A DNA stretch of 64,000 nt from Bosea sp. F3-2 (GCF_008253865.1 NZ_CP042331.1:5793501-5857500), one strand, 5' to 3'; shown: positions 17,601-26,194, counted from the first letter of the stretch. Numbers and translations: made by a program. Notes: generated from the letters alone by a model not told the origin.

Positions 17601-18455
17601 ATGCCCGTTTTCGCCATTCCCTTCCCAATGATCGATCCCGTCGCGGTCCAGATCGGGCCGCTCGCGATCAAATGGTACGGGCTCGCCTATGTCGTAGGCC
17701 TCCTCGGCGGCTGGTGGTATGCGCGCCGGCTCGTCGCATCCGACGGGCTGTGGGGCGGGCGGGCGCGGCCGCAGCCGGTCGAGCTCGACGACATGCTGCT
17801 GTTCGTCGCCTTCGGCGTGGTGCTCGGCGGGCGTCTCGGCTTCGTGCTGTTCTACGACCTGCCGCGCTATCTCGAACGCCCGCAGGACATCTTCGCGATC
17901 TGGCAGGGCGGCATGTCCTTCCATGGCGGCCTGATCGGCGCGACGCTGGGCCTCTGGCTCTTCGCCAGGCGCCGCGGCTATCCGGCGCTATCGGTCTTCG
18001 ATCTCGCGGCGGCGGTGGTGCCGATCGGGCTTTTCCTCGGCCGTATCGCCAATTTCATCAATGGTGAGCTCTGGGGCCGGCCGGCACCTGACTTTCCCTA
18101 TGCGATGGTCTTCCCCAATGGCGGACCGGTGCCGCGCCATCCGAGCCAGCTCTATGAGGCGCTCGGCGAGGGCCTCCTGCTCTTCATCCTGGTGAATCTC
18201 GTCGTTCGCTTCGGCGGCTTCAGGCGCCCCGGCCTCGTCGCCGGCATCTTCGGCATGGGCTATGCGCTCGCCCGCATCGTCTGCGAGTTCTTCCGCGAGC
18301 CCGACCCGCAGCTCGGCTTCCTGTTCGGCACCTCGGTCAATGCGCTCTCGGGCGGCATCACCATGGGCATGCTGCTCTCGCTGCCGGTGTTCTTCGCCGG
18401 GCTCTGGCTCGCCTTGCGCAGCCGGCAGGCGGGGCAAGGCGAGGTGCGTGCGTGA
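17601..18455 (+). CDS. lgt: Prolipoprotein diacylglyceryl transferase
   Basis: A 284-residue polytopic inner-membrane enzyme that moves diacylglycerol from phosphatidylglycerol to the lipobox cysteine of prolipoproteins. Family signatures are present: IKWYGLAYVVG, WQGGMSFHGGLIGA, the Lgt signature GRIANFINGELWGRP and RHPSQLYEALGEG. It overlaps the next gene by four bases (GTGA). Confidence 0.96.
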   Translation: MPVFAIPFPMIDPVAVQIGPLAIKWYGLAYVVGLLGGWWYARRLVASDGLWGGRARPQPVELDDMLLFVAFGVVLGGRLGFVLFYDLPRYLERPQDIFAIWQGGMSFHGGLIGATLGLWLFARRRGYPALSVFDLAAAVVPIGLFLGRIANFINGELWGRPAPDFPYAMVFPNGGPVPRHPSQLYEALGEGLLLFILVNLVVRFGGFRRPGLVAGIFGMGYALARIVCEFFREPDPQLGFLFGTSVNALSGGITMGMLLSLPVFFAGLWLALRSRQAGQGEVRA

Positions 18456-19543
18456 ACGCCCTCAAGGCCGAGATCGTCGATCTGATCCGGCAGGAAGGGC
18501 CGATCGGCGTCGGTCGCTATATGGCGCTGGCGCTAGGCCATCCGCGTCATGGCTACTACATGACGCGCGATCCCTTCGGACGCGACGGCGACTTCACCAC
18601 GGCGCCGGAGATCAGCCAGATGTTCGGCGAGCTGATCGGGCTGTGGGTCGCGCATCTCTGGCAGGCGATGGGCGCGCCATCGCAACTGCGCCTTGTCGAG
18701 CTCGGGCCGGGGCGGGGTACGCTGATGGCCGACATGCTGCGCGCGACGCGGATCGTGCCCGGCTTTCGCGAGGCGATTTCGGTCCATCTCGTCGAAACCA
18801 GTCCGGTCTTGCGCCAACGCCAGGCGGCGACGTTGAAGGGAAGCGAACCGGTCTGGCATGACAATGTCGCCGAGGCGCTGTTCGGCCCGGCGATCGTCGT
18901 CGCCAACGAATTTCTCGATGCGTTGCCGCTCGACCAGTTCGTGATGACGCCTGAGGGCTGGCGCGAGCGACTGGTGGGACTGGATGCTGCCGGCAATCTT
19001 GCTTTCGGTCTGGCTGCCGGGAAGGAGGACGCTTTGCACGTCGCCGCCCCAGCCGGAACAACTTTCGAGCAGCCGACGCTTGCGCTCGACATTGTCGCGG
19101 AGATCGCCGGCCATGTCGCGGCGGAGGGCGGCGCGGCGCTCTTTATCGACTACGGCTCGGCTGTCTCCGGCCTAGGCGATACGCTGCAGGCGATGAAGCG
19201 GCATGAATTCGTCGATCCGCTGGCCGAGCCGGGCGAGGCCGACCTCACCGTGCATGTCGACTTCGAGCGGATGGGGCAGGCAGCGCTCAAGGCGGGCGCG
19301 GCCCTGCACGGCCCCGCGAATCAGCGCAATTTCCTGTTGGCGCTGGGATTGCCGCAGCGGGCGCAGGTGCTGTCGCTCAAGGCTGATGCCCCTCAGCGTG
19401 CGGCGATCTCCGCCGCCTTCGATCGGTTGATCCAGCCAGGCGAGACGGGCATGGGCGATTTGTTCAAGGTTCTCGCGTTATCGCATCGGAACCTGCCGCC
19501 CCTGCCCGGATTTGACCTTCATAGGCTGCCAGACCAGGGCTGA
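18452..19543 (+). CDS. MidA/NDUFAF7-family SAM-dependent methyltransferase
   Basis: A 363-residue class I methyltransferase of the COG1565 family. The mitochondrial relative NDUFAF7 methylates an arginine of the complex I 49-kDa subunit during assembly. Marks are GPIGVGRYMALALGHPRHGYY, GDFTTAPEISQMFGEL, the SAM loop LVELGPGRGTLMADML, and ANEFLDALPLDQFV. The GTG start overlaps lgt, and pgeF follows 45 bp on. Interestingly, NuoD (the bacterial equivalent of the methylated subunit) also occurs in this window at 58954. Bacterial function is inferred from the family. Confidence 0.9.
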   Translation: MNALKAEIVDLIRQEGPIGVGRYMALALGHPRHGYYMTRDPFGRDGDFTTAPEISQMFGELIGLWVAHLWQAMGAPSQLRLVELGPGRGTLMADMLRATRIVPGFREAISVHLVETSPVLRQRQAATLKGSEPVWHDNVAEALFGPAIVVANEFLDALPLDQFVMTPEGWRERLVGLDAAGNLAFGLAAGKEDALHVAAPAGTTFEQPTLALDIVAEIAGHVAAEGGAALFIDYGSAVSGLGDTLQAMKRHEFVDPLAEPGEADLTVHVDFERMGQAALKAGAALHGPANQRNFLLALGLPQRAQVLSLKADAPQRAAISAAFDRLIQPGETGMGDLFKVLALSHRNLPPLPGFDLHRLPDQG

Positions 19544-19588
19544 ATTCAGCGGAGCCGCTTGCGGCTTCGCGCAAACCGGACTCGAGCC

Positions 19589-20353
19589 ATGTTCATCACC
19601 GCCCGCGAACTCGCCGGAGAGCCCGGCATCCGCCACGCCTTCTTCACGCGCGAAGGCGGCGTCTCGACCGGCATCTACGCCTCATTGAATGGCGGGCTGG
19701 GCTCCTCGGACGATCCGGCCGCGATCGCCGAGAATCGGATGCGGATGGCGCAGCACCTCGCGGTCGAGCCTGCGCATCTCGTCAGCCTCTATCAGGTGCA
19801 TTCCGCCGATGTAGAGGTGGTCACGGGCCCCTGGCCGGGGGAGCGGCCGAAGGCCGATGCGATGGTGACGACCGCATCGCATGTCGCGCTCGGTGTCAGC
19901 ACCGCCGATTGCGGGCCGATCCTCTTCGCTGATAGCGAAGCGCGGGTGGTCGGAGCCGCCCATGCCGGCTGGAAGGGAGCCTTCGGCGGCATCGTCGGCG
20001 CGACCGTGACCGCGATGGAGAAACTCGGCGCCCGGCGCGAGCGCATCACCGCGGTGCTCGGGCCGACCATCAGTGCCAAGGCCTATGAGGTCGGGCCGGA
20101 CTTCATCGAGCGCTTCAAGGCGGAGAATCGGACCTATTCCCGGTTCTTCACGCCGTCCGAGCGGCCGGCGCGTGCGATGTTCGATCTGCCGGCCTTCATC
20201 GCACTCAAGGCACATGAGGCGGGGATCGGCCGATTCGTCGATATGGGCCTGTGCACCTATGGCGACGAGAAGCATTTCTTCAGCTATCGACGCACCACGC
20301 ATCGCGGCGAGCCCGATTACGGCCGCCTGATCTCGGCGATCGTGCTCGACTGA
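19589..20353 (+). CDS. pgeF: PgeF/YfiH family (laccase-domain) protein
   Basis: A 254-residue member of the DUF152/LACC1 family, called polyphenol oxidase in older annotation and peptidoglycan editing factor in newer work; other members act on purine nucleosides. Copper or zinc ligand regions are present: LYQVHSADV, GVSTADCGPILFAD, AAHAGWKGAFGGI, and the terminal FFSYRRTTHRGEPDYGR. The ATG at 19589 starts the usual FITARELAG. The gene follows the MidA-like gene, the common lgt-midA-pgeF order of Rhizobiales. Confidence 0.93.
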   Translation: MFITARELAGEPGIRHAFFTREGGVSTGIYASLNGGLGSSDDPAAIAENRMRMAQHLAVEPAHLVSLYQVHSADVEVVTGPWPGERPKADAMVTTASHVALGVSTADCGPILFADSEARVVGAAHAGWKGAFGGIVGATVTAMEKLGARRERITAVLGPTISAKAYEVGPDFIERFKAENRTYSRFFTPSERPARAMFDLPAFIALKAHEAGIGRFVDMGLCTYGDEKHFFSYRRTTHRGEPDYGRLISAIVLD

Positions 20354-20494
20354 GCAGGAAGCGGTTGACGGATCGGCCATCGCGCTTGTCGCGGCCTGCC
20401 AGCCGAGGCATCGTCGCTGCAGGCTGGTCGGAATGCATCGCTGCCGCGGCTCAGAAACGTTCTTCGGGCGATGCATTCACATGCGGGGGCCGAG

Positions 20495-20779
20495 ATGGAA
20501 CAGATCCTGATGAACCTGATCGCCGGTGCGATCGGCGGCAATGCGGCCGGCAAGGCCAGTCCCAGCTTCGATCTCGGGACATTGGGCAACACCATTTCCG
20601 GACTGGTCGGCGGCGGCGTGCTTGGCCAGCTCATTCCGATCCTGCTGCCAGCGATCAGTGCGGCGGCTCAGGGCGGCAATCTCAGTGTCGGCGGGATCCT
20701 GACCAATCTGATCAGCGGCGGCGCCGGTGGCGCCATCCTCACCGCGATCATCGGCGCGCTGAAGAACAGGGCCGCCTGA
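20495..20779 (+). CDS. Small glycine/alanine-rich hypothetical protein
   Basis: A 94-residue protein that is almost wholly hydrophobic and rich in Gly, Ala, Ile and Leu, with repeated GxxxG-like spacing (AGAIGGNAAG, GGGVLGQLIPILLPAIS, GGAGGAILTAIIGALKN). It may be membrane-associated or form glycine-zipper helices. No family name can be given. An upstream ATG at 20471 would add eight residues (MHSHAGAE). It lies between pgeF and the isomerase gene on the same strand. Confidence 0.65.
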   Translation: MEQILMNLIAGAIGGNAAGKASPSFDLGTLGNTISGLVGGGVLGQLIPILLPAISAAAQGGNLSVGGILTNLISGGAGGAILTAIIGALKNRAA

Positions 20780-20905
20780 GTACGGCCGACCAGCCCGGCA
20801 GTCTGGCTTCCCGCGGAGCCGGGCTGCGTTCTCCACAGGGGCGTGGCCTTGCGAGCGACGCGCGTGGCGAGGATGCTGCACCCGGAAAATACCGTGGAGG
20901 CCGCC

Positions 20906-21535
20906 TTGTCCCGCTCGATCACCTATTACTTCTCGCTGCATTCGCCTTGGACCTATCTGGGCAACGCGGCCTTCCATGAGATCGTGCGCCGGCATGGCTG
21001 CACGATCGACTACCGGCCGATGCCCTTGCGCTCGGTGTTCGATGAGACGGGCGGGTTGCCCCTGCCGAAACGACACCCCGTGCGGCAACGCTACAGGTTG
21101 GTCGATCTTCAGCGCTGGCGTGAGCGGCGCGGTCTGCCGCTTGTGCTGCAGCCCAAGCATTTTCCCTTCGATCCATCACAGGCCGACCGGATGACAATCG
21201 CGATTCTGGCAGGTGGCGGCGATCCCTTTGCCTTTATCAGCGATGTGATGGCGGGCGTCTGGGCACGTGACGAAGACATGAGCCGCCCTGAATCGCTTCT
21301 GGCTTGCGCGGACCGGGCGGGGCTCGATGGGCAGGCTCTGCTCGCCGCGGCCGACAATCCGCCGATCCGGCAACGCTACGAGGATGCGCTGGGCCAGGCC
21401 GTCGAGGCCGGCGTCTTCGGGGCGCCGAGCTATGTGCTCGATGGCGAGGTGTTCTGGGGGCAGGACCGGCTCGAACTGCTCGATTCGGCGCTGGCGAGCG
21501 GGCGTGCTCCCTATCGGCCCGACAGCGGCACCTGA
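20906..21535 (+). CDS. DsbA-like 2-hydroxychromene-2-carboxylate isomerase family protein
   Basis: A 209-residue thioredoxin-fold protein of the kappa-GST/HCCA isomerase family. It opens SRSITYYFSLHSPWTYLG, where SPW-Y replaces the CxxC of DsbA, and ends GVFGAPSYVLDGEVFWGQDRLELL, the cis-proline segment. HCCA isomerases act in naphthalene breakdown, but most homologues are of unknown role. I chose a TTG start at 20906 because a strong GGAGG lies 5 bases before it; an ATG at 20873 lacks such a site. Confidence 0.82.
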   Translation: MSRSITYYFSLHSPWTYLGNAAFHEIVRRHGCTIDYRPMPLRSVFDETGGLPLPKRHPVRQRYRLVDLQRWRERRGLPLVLQPKHFPFDPSQADRMTIAILAGGGDPFAFISDVMAGVWARDEDMSRPESLLACADRAGLDGQALLAAADNPPIRQRYEDALGQAVEAGVFGAPSYVLDGEVFWGQDRLELLDSALASGRAPYRPDSGT

Positions 21536-21540
21536 GAATC

Positions 21541-21579
21541 AGAGCATTTCCGCGCTTCTTTGAATCGCAGAAATGCTCT
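21541..21579 (+). repeat. Hairpin preceding repeat copy 2
   Basis: AGAGCATTTC (21541-21550) pairs with GAAATGCTCT (21570-21579), a perfect 10-bp inverted repeat with a 19-base loop, 6 bases past the isomerase stop. It occupies the same place relative to the 49-bp repeat as the hairpin at 128-162 does to copy 1, though the arms differ in sequence. Confidence 0.6.
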
Positions 21580-21591
21580 AAGCTATTGTTT

Positions 21592-21640
21592 TAACGCATT
21601 TTCTTCACGCGAACCGGTATCCACTTCGCTCGAAAATGCT
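21592..21640 (+). repeat. 49-bp interspersed repeat, copy 2
   Basis: Differs from 175-223 at only two of 49 positions. It fills the gap between the convergent isomerase and SDR genes and abuts the SDR stop codon at 21641. Confidence 0.8.
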
Positions 21641-22387
21641 CTAGCCGACGATGTCGGGCGTGCGCCAGCCGAGATGCTGGCCGGCATCGACGGCGATCAT
21701 CTGGCCGGTGACCGAGCGCGCCTGCGCCAGATAGAGAACGGCGTCCGCGATCTCACCCGGAGAGACCTTGTGGCCGAGCAGGGTCGCTGCGGCCTCCTGC
21801 TCCATCAGCGCGGGGCCGTCATAGGTGTTGGGGAAGGTCGGGCCGGGGCCGACTGCGTTGACGCGAATCCGTGGTGCGAGCGCCTGCGCCAGGGTCCGCG
21901 TCGCGGTGAGCAGGGCGGCCTTGGTCAGCGTGTACGAATAATATTGCGGTGTCAGTTTCCAGACGCGCTGGTCGACGATGTTGACGACCGCACCGCTTGC
22001 TTGCTCCGGCAAATGCGTTGCCAAGGCTCCGATCAACAACGAGGGCGCGCGCAGATTGATCGCGAACTGGCGGTCCCATGCGGCGACATCGAGCGACCGG
22101 ACATCGTCGTCGACGAAGCTCGCGGCGCTGTTGACCAGCAGCGTCACCGGTCCCAGCGCCTGCGCTGCTGCCGGAATCAGGGCAGACGCGGCCTGCGCGT
22201 CGGCGAGATCGGCGGCGAGGGTGCAGCAGGTGGCACCCGCCTCGCGGAGTTCCGCAGCCAAGGCTTCCGCCTCATCGCGACTGTCACCATGGTGGATCGC
22301 GACGGCGTAGCCGGCTTGCGCCAGTCGCGTGACGATCGCGCGGCCGATTCGCCTTGCGCCGCCCGTGACCAGCGCGACCTCAGCCAT
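21641..22387 (-). CDS. Pteridine-reductase-like short-chain dehydrogenase (FolM-like)
   Basis: A 248-residue SDR. The Rossmann loop is TGGARRIGRAI, and the catalytic Tyr and Lys lie in YYSYTLTKAAL. At the usual catalytic Ser position the sequence is VVNIVDQRVW, so Asp replaces Ser. That substitution, with the R-R/K-R-x-G loop that prefers NADPH, is typical of PTR1 and FolM, which reduce dihydropterins. A dihydromonapterin or dihydrofolate reductase role is therefore likely but unproven. Its start overlaps the glycosyltransferase stop upstream. Confidence 0.85.
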   Translation of the reverse strand: MAEVALVTGGARRIGRAIVTRLAQAGYAVAIHHGDSRDEAEALAAELREAGATCCTLAADLADAQAASALIPAAAQALGPVTLLVNSAASFVDDDVRSLDVAAWDRQFAINLRAPSLLIGALATHLPEQASGAVVNIVDQRVWKLTPQYYSYTLTKAALLTATRTLAQALAPRIRVNAVGPGPTFPNTYDGPALMEQEAAATLLGHKVSPGEIADAVLYLAQARSVTGQMIAVDAGQHLGWRTPDIVG

Positions 22388-23195
22388 GGGAGGAGGGCCG
22401 GTCGCCGGGCTTCGCCGTATCCTTGACGGAGGAGCGCCGTTGCAACCGGCGCTCCCAGTGCTTGGCGGCGCGCAGATAGCGATAGAACGCGTAGTTCATT
22501 GCGGTCATGAAGCCATAGACACCGCGCAGCGCATGGCGGCGGCCGATATAGGCCTTGACGAAATTGGCGGGAAATTCAGCCAAGAGCCTGAATGCCGAGA
22601 TCGTCTCGCCGCGGGCGTCGAGATCATCCGCCTGGGCATCGCTATAGGCATTGAGTTTCTCCATCTGCTCGCCGAGCGAACGGACGGAGAAGTGGTGGAT
22701 CGTCCCCCTCAGCCGCCCGACCTTGGTGCCAGGCAGAAGATCGACGCGGTCGTGCACGGGCGAAACCGAGTAGCGCCCCCAGCTCTTGCGATAGAGCCGC
22801 ACCGGCGCGAGCCCATAGGCGAAGCGATGCGGCGCCTTCTCGCCGGGGAAGATCTCGGCGATGCGAATCTTGTAGGCATCGGCTGGCGGCGATCCGCTGG
22901 CAAAAAGCGCGGCGATCTCGGCGATGAGATCGGGCGGCAGCACTTCGTCGGCATCGACATTGAGGAGCCAATCGTGGCGACACTGCTCTTCCGCGAAGCG
23001 CTTCTGCTGCCCGTAGCCCGGCCATGGATTGAAGATCACACGGGCGCCGAGCGATTCTGCCAGGGCCTGGGTCCCATCGGTCGAGCCCGAGTCGACCAGC
23101 ACGATGTCGTCGCTGAGCGCCCGGGCGGCCTCGACGGTGCGCCCGATCCGGTCCACTTCATTCAGAGCGATGATGAAAATCGAGAGAGGCGGCAC
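22380..23195 (-). CDS. Family 2 glycosyltransferase (WaaE/KdtX-like)
   Basis: About 271 residues. A GT-A fold starts PPLSIFIIALNEVDRIGRTV, with DSGSTDGT and the metal-binding NVDADEVLP. The middle (PHRFAYGLAPVRLYRKSWGRYS) and the hydrophobic C-terminal third match lipopolysaccharide core glucosyltransferases such as WaaE. I chose GTG at 23195; a TTG at 23222 would add nine residues. It overlaps the SDR gene by 8 bases. A role in surface polysaccharide is inferred. Confidence 0.85.
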   Translation of the reverse strand: MPPLSIFIIALNEVDRIGRTVEAARALSDDIVLVDSGSTDGTQALAESLGARVIFNPWPGYGQQKRFAEEQCRHDWLLNVDADEVLPPDLIAEIAALFASGSPPADAYKIRIAEIFPGEKAPHRFAYGLAPVRLYRKSWGRYSVSPVHDRVDLLPGTKVGRLRGTIHHFSVRSLGEQMEKLNAYSDAQADDLDARGETISAFRLLAEFPANFVKAYIGRRHALRGVYGFMTAMNYAFYRYLRAAKHWERRLQRRSSVKDTAKPGDRPSSHG

Positions 23196-23579
23196 GGTTC
23201 TGTCACTTCTTGAGATTTTCAAGGCTTAAGCATGTCCGATCCTGTGCGGCAAGGTTAGAGCCTGAAGCTCCGGCCAGATCTCGTCGAAAATGCGGAGCCC
23301 TAGACAGGGGCCTGCGTTCGTAGCCCGGACCGGTTCCGGTCATCGAACGGGTCTAGCGTACTAGTAGTATTCGATTTACCATGGCTGTTGGGAGGGGGGT
23401 GGTTAACCTGGCTTTACCTATTTGCGTGCAGTCATCGCATTCGTGCCGCATTTCTGCCGCGCTCTGCAAGGTAGATGTGCTTCCGATGCAACAGACAAAG
23501 CCATTGCCCTGCCCTATAAAGGGTTCATCGAAATCACCTGCCGGCTCGTCCGGCGCCCGCGACGACTAAGGAGTCTATC
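23196..23579. other. Intergenic region upstream of the porin
   Basis: About 380 bp with no convincing gene between the divergent glycosyltransferase and the porin. The part near the porin carries a plausible sigma-70 promoter (23492-23520). A short ORF at 23381-23569 overlaps that promoter and has no coding features. Confidence 0.6.
23492..23520 (+). promoter_or_regulatory. Probable sigma-70 promoter of the porin gene
   Basis: CAGACA (23492-23497), a 17-base spacer and TATAAA (23515-23520) are in the right arrangement. That predicts a start of transcription near 23527 and a leader of about 50 bases before the AAGGAG site and ATG at 23580. Confidence 0.45.
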
Positions 23580-24242
23580 ATGAAGAAGTATTTGCTTGCG
23601 AGCGTTGCCGCGCTCGGGATTGTCGCCGCTGGCGCCGCCTCGGCTGCTGACCTGCCGTCCCGCAAGGGGCCGATCGCTGCCCCGGTTTACGTCCCGGCCT
23701 TCACCTGGACCGGCTTCTACCTCGGTGTTAACGCCGGCTATGGCTGGGGCAACGTGAACACCAACAACTTTGGTCAGATCGGCAGCGCCGGCAACCTCGA
23801 CGGCTTCGTCGGCGGTGGTCAGGTCGGCTACAACTACCAGATCGGCCAGTTCGTGGTCGGCGCGGAAGCTGACATCCAGGGTGCTGACCTCAGCTCCGGT
23901 GGCGACTTCTTCGGCAGCAGCGTCAAGACCGAGTACTTCGGCACCGTCCGTGCTCGCGTCGGCTACGCCTTCGACCGGTTCCTGCCTTACATCACCGGTG
24001 GTTGGGCTTATGGCAACGTGAAGACCTCGATCCCGTTCATCGGCTTCTCGTCCGACCGCACCCACACCGGCGGCTGGGCCCTCGGTGGCGGTCTCGAGTA
24101 CGCCTTCACCAACAACATCATCGCTGGCGTCGAGTACCTCTACGTCGACCTCGGTGAGAAGAACATCACCACGCTTGCTGGCACCGGCAAGGCCGGCACC
24201 GACTTCTCGGTCGTCCGCGCTCGCCTGAGCTACAAGTTCTGA
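23580..24242 (+). CDS. Outer-membrane beta-barrel protein (Omp25/RopB-like)
   Basis: A 220-residue porin-like protein. A signal peptide (MKKYLLASVAALG to ASAAD) is followed by an 8-strand barrel of the OmpA-like/opacity family found in Brucella Omp25/Omp31 and rhizobial RopB. The typical start of the barrel (FTWTGFYLGVNAGYGWG) and the terminal SVVRARLSYKF, ending in Phe for BAM recognition, are present. Synonymous codons differ from the neighbours, with many GGT, GCT and AAC and few rare codons, which suggests high expression. A strong ribosome site and terminator support that. Confidence 0.93.
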   Translation: MKKYLLASVAALGIVAAGAASAADLPSRKGPIAAPVYVPAFTWTGFYLGVNAGYGWGNVNTNNFGQIGSAGNLDGFVGGGQVGYNYQIGQFVVGAEADIQGADLSSGGDFFGSSVKTEYFGTVRARVGYAFDRFLPYITGGWAYGNVKTSIPFIGFSSDRTHTGGWALGGGLEYAFTNNIIAGVEYLYVDLGEKNITTLAGTGKAGTDFSVVRARLSYKF

Positions 24243-24266
24243 TTTTCTCCTCCCGGAGACAGAACG

Positions 24267-24296
24267 AACCCGGTGGCCTCGGCCACCGGGTTTTTT
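24267..24296 (+). terminator. Rho-independent terminator of the porin gene
   Basis: AACCCGGTGGCC (24267-24278) pairs perfectly with GGCCACCGGGTT (24281-24292), followed by a run of six T starting at 24291. It lies 24 bases after the stop and is the cleanest terminator in the window. Confidence 0.93.
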
Positions 24297-24377
24297 GTTG
24301 CCTCCAGGTCCCGTGAACACTTGGCCAAGCTGGCCTTGTTGTGGCACCGCGGTCTTTCCGGGGCAGGCCGAAGGCCT

Positions 24378-24476
24378 GAGCCCGGAACCCATGAACACTG
24401 TCTCAGCAGGAAGAGCCGTGCTCCGAACCGGTCCGGCTCTATATCTGGAGCGGTCGTGGTCATGGGTTCCGGGCTC
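24378..24476. repeat. Long-spaced inverted repeat
   Basis: A perfect 17-bp arm at 24378-24394 is repeated in inverse at 24460-24476, with 65 bases between. The inside holds further small palindromes (for example around GAGCCGTGCTCC). The region 24297-24560 carries no gene. It looks like a compound intergenic repeat between the two terminators. Confidence 0.75.
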
Positions 24477-24560
24477 GGCCCAAGGGACCGCCCCGGAATG
24501 ACGGCGGCGGTTCCGGCCGATCCATCTCGGCAGCTGTCCACTCCGCTCTGAGCTTCGGCA

Positions 24561-24592
24561 ACAAAAACGCCGGCAGCTTTTGACTGCCGGCG
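24561..24592 (-). terminator. Rho-independent terminator of the GST gene
   Basis: CGCCGGCAG (24568-24576) pairs with CTGCCGGCG (24584-24592). Read on the minus strand, the stem is followed by a TTTTT tract (24563-24567). It lies 54 bases downstream of the GST stop. Confidence 0.85.
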
Positions 24593-24646
24593 GGCCAGGT
24601 TCATCAAGACATCGGCATGGCCGATGCCTTGCTCCATTCGCGTTGT

Positions 24647-25249
24647 TCAGCCTTTGAAGCGTGTTGCCTCGAAGGCCGGGACGCGGGCCGCGAAGTCGTC
24701 GAGCCAGCCGACGAGCTTCGGATGGGCGGCGCGCCATTTTCCTTCGAAGCGCAGATCCAGATAGCCGAGTGCGCAGGCCAGCGCGATCTCGCCGATGCGC
24801 GGGCGATCCGGGAAGGCGGGTGGCTCCGCCTCGAGCGCGGCGAGGCCGCGCGCCACCTTGCCGCCCTGATGGGCGAGCCAATTGGCATTGTGCCCTTCTT
24901 CCGGGCGGAAGCGCCCCTCATAGACCTGGAGCAGGGCAGCGTCGGAAATGCCGTCAGCGAGCGCCTGCAGGCGCAGTTGCTGGAAGCGCGCTTCGCCCGC
25001 CGGAATGAGCCTGCCGCCAGCAAGGTAGTCGAGATAGTCGACGATGACGCGCGAATCGAACAGCGTCGTGCCGTCCTCCAGAACCAGCGTCGGGATCTTG
25101 CCGAGCGGATTCTGCTGGCGCAGCGGTTCCGACGGATCGTTGGTGTCGGCCGCGACGATCTCGATGCGGTCCATCAGCCCGAGTTCGAGAGCCGCCATCT
25201 TGACCTTGCGGCCAAAGGGTGAGGCGGGGGAGGAGCGCAGGACGAGCAT
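24647..25249 (-). CDS. Glutathione S-transferase family protein
   Basis: A 200-residue GST. The N-terminal thioredoxin fold opens LVLRSSPASPFGRKVKMAALELG, with Ser in the first motif, NPLGKIPTLVLEDG carrying the cis-proline, and FDSRVIVDYLD contacting the glutathione gamma-glutamyl group. The helical domain ends VPAFEATRF. It is of the class often listed as YibF-like. The substrate is unknown. It is followed by its own terminator and is preceded by rlmJ on the same strand, 29 bp away. Confidence 0.9.
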   Translation of the reverse strand: MLVLRSSPASPFGRKVKMAALELGLMDRIEIVAADTNDPSEPLRQQNPLGKIPTLVLEDGTTLFDSRVIVDYLDYLAGGRLIPAGEARFQQLRLQALADGISDAALLQVYEGRFRPEEGHNANWLAHQGGKVARGLAALEAEPPAFPDRPRIGEIALACALGYLDLRFEGKWRAAHPKLVGWLDDFAARVPAFEATRFKG

Positions 25250-25278
25250 CGACGGGTTCCTTCAGGAAGAGCGGGCGA

Positions 25279-26130
25279 TCAGCCGTCGGGGCGGATCGCT
25301 TCACAGAGATAGCGCGGTCGCGGCCCCTGCGCGAGCCGCTCGGTCAGGGCCGGCAGCAGGATTTCCGCTTCCTTGGCGAGCAGCCAGGGCGGATTGGCGA
25401 TCAACAGGCCTGTCGCGCCGAGTCCGCCGGCCGCCTCGGGGCGATCGACCGCGATCTCCAGGCGCAAGAGCCGGGTGATTCCGGCCTCGATGATCTCGTC
25501 CATCATGCCCTCCACCGACCGCAGGTCCTTGATCGGATACCAGAGCGCATAGATGCCGGTCGGCCATTTGCGATGGGCTGCGATGAACTGGGCAGCGAGA
25601 GTCGCGAACTCGTCCTTCTGCTCGAAAGGCGGATCGATCAGGACGAGGCCGCGGCGTTCCTTGGGCGGGACATTGGCCCTCAGTGCCGTCCAGCCGTCGA
25701 TCGCCAGGGCCTTGCAGCGCTTGTCGCGGCCGATCGCCTCGACGAGCTTCTGATAGGTCGGCGGATGCAGCTCGGCCGCGATCAGTCGATCGTCCGGCCG
25801 CATGACATGGCGGCAGAACCAGGGCGAGCCCGGATAGGCACCGGCGCCATAAAGCGAGCGAATGCCGGCAAGCGCGGCACGATAGGGGGCGAGCAGTTCC
25901 TCTGCTGCCGGGGCGAGCGGCGACTGATCGATTCGCGCCACGCCGTCCTTCCATTCATGCGTGCGGAGCGCTTCTTCGGAGCCCAGATCGTAGCGCCCGC
26001 TGCCGGCATGGGTGTCGATGATGCGATAGGGCGTCGGCTTGGCAGCGAGATGCAGCAGGATGCGCGTGAGAATGACGTGCTTGAGCACATCGGCGAAGTT
26101 TCCGGCGTGGAAGCCGTGGCGGTAGTTCAT
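25279..26130 (-). CDS. rlmJ: 23S rRNA (adenine-2030 N6)-methyltransferase
   Basis: A 283-residue RlmJ, which methylates A2030 of 23S rRNA. The start NYRHGFHAGNFADVLKH is the family signature. The SAM region is IIDTHAGSGRYDLG, and the catalytic motif reads IDPPFEQKDEF (DPPF/Y). The C-terminal GLLIANPPWLL is also typical. It lies downstream of the RNase T2 gene on the same strand, 64 bp away. Confidence 0.95.
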   Translation of the reverse strand: MNYRHGFHAGNFADVLKHVILTRILLHLAAKPTPYRIIDTHAGSGRYDLGSEEALRTHEWKDGVARIDQSPLAPAAEELLAPYRAALAGIRSLYGAGAYPGSPWFCRHVMRPDDRLIAAELHPPTYQKLVEAIGRDKRCKALAIDGWTALRANVPPKERRGLVLIDPPFEQKDEFATLAAQFIAAHRKWPTGIYALWYPIKDLRSVEGMMDEIIEAGITRLLRLEIAVDRPEAAGGLGATGLLIANPPWLLAKEAEILLPALTERLAQGPRPRYLCEAIRPDG

Positions 26131-26194
26131 GCCGGCGTTGTTAGAGCAAGCTGCTCGTGCTCGAAAGCGGCAAGCCGGCGCGCTCGGCTGCTTT

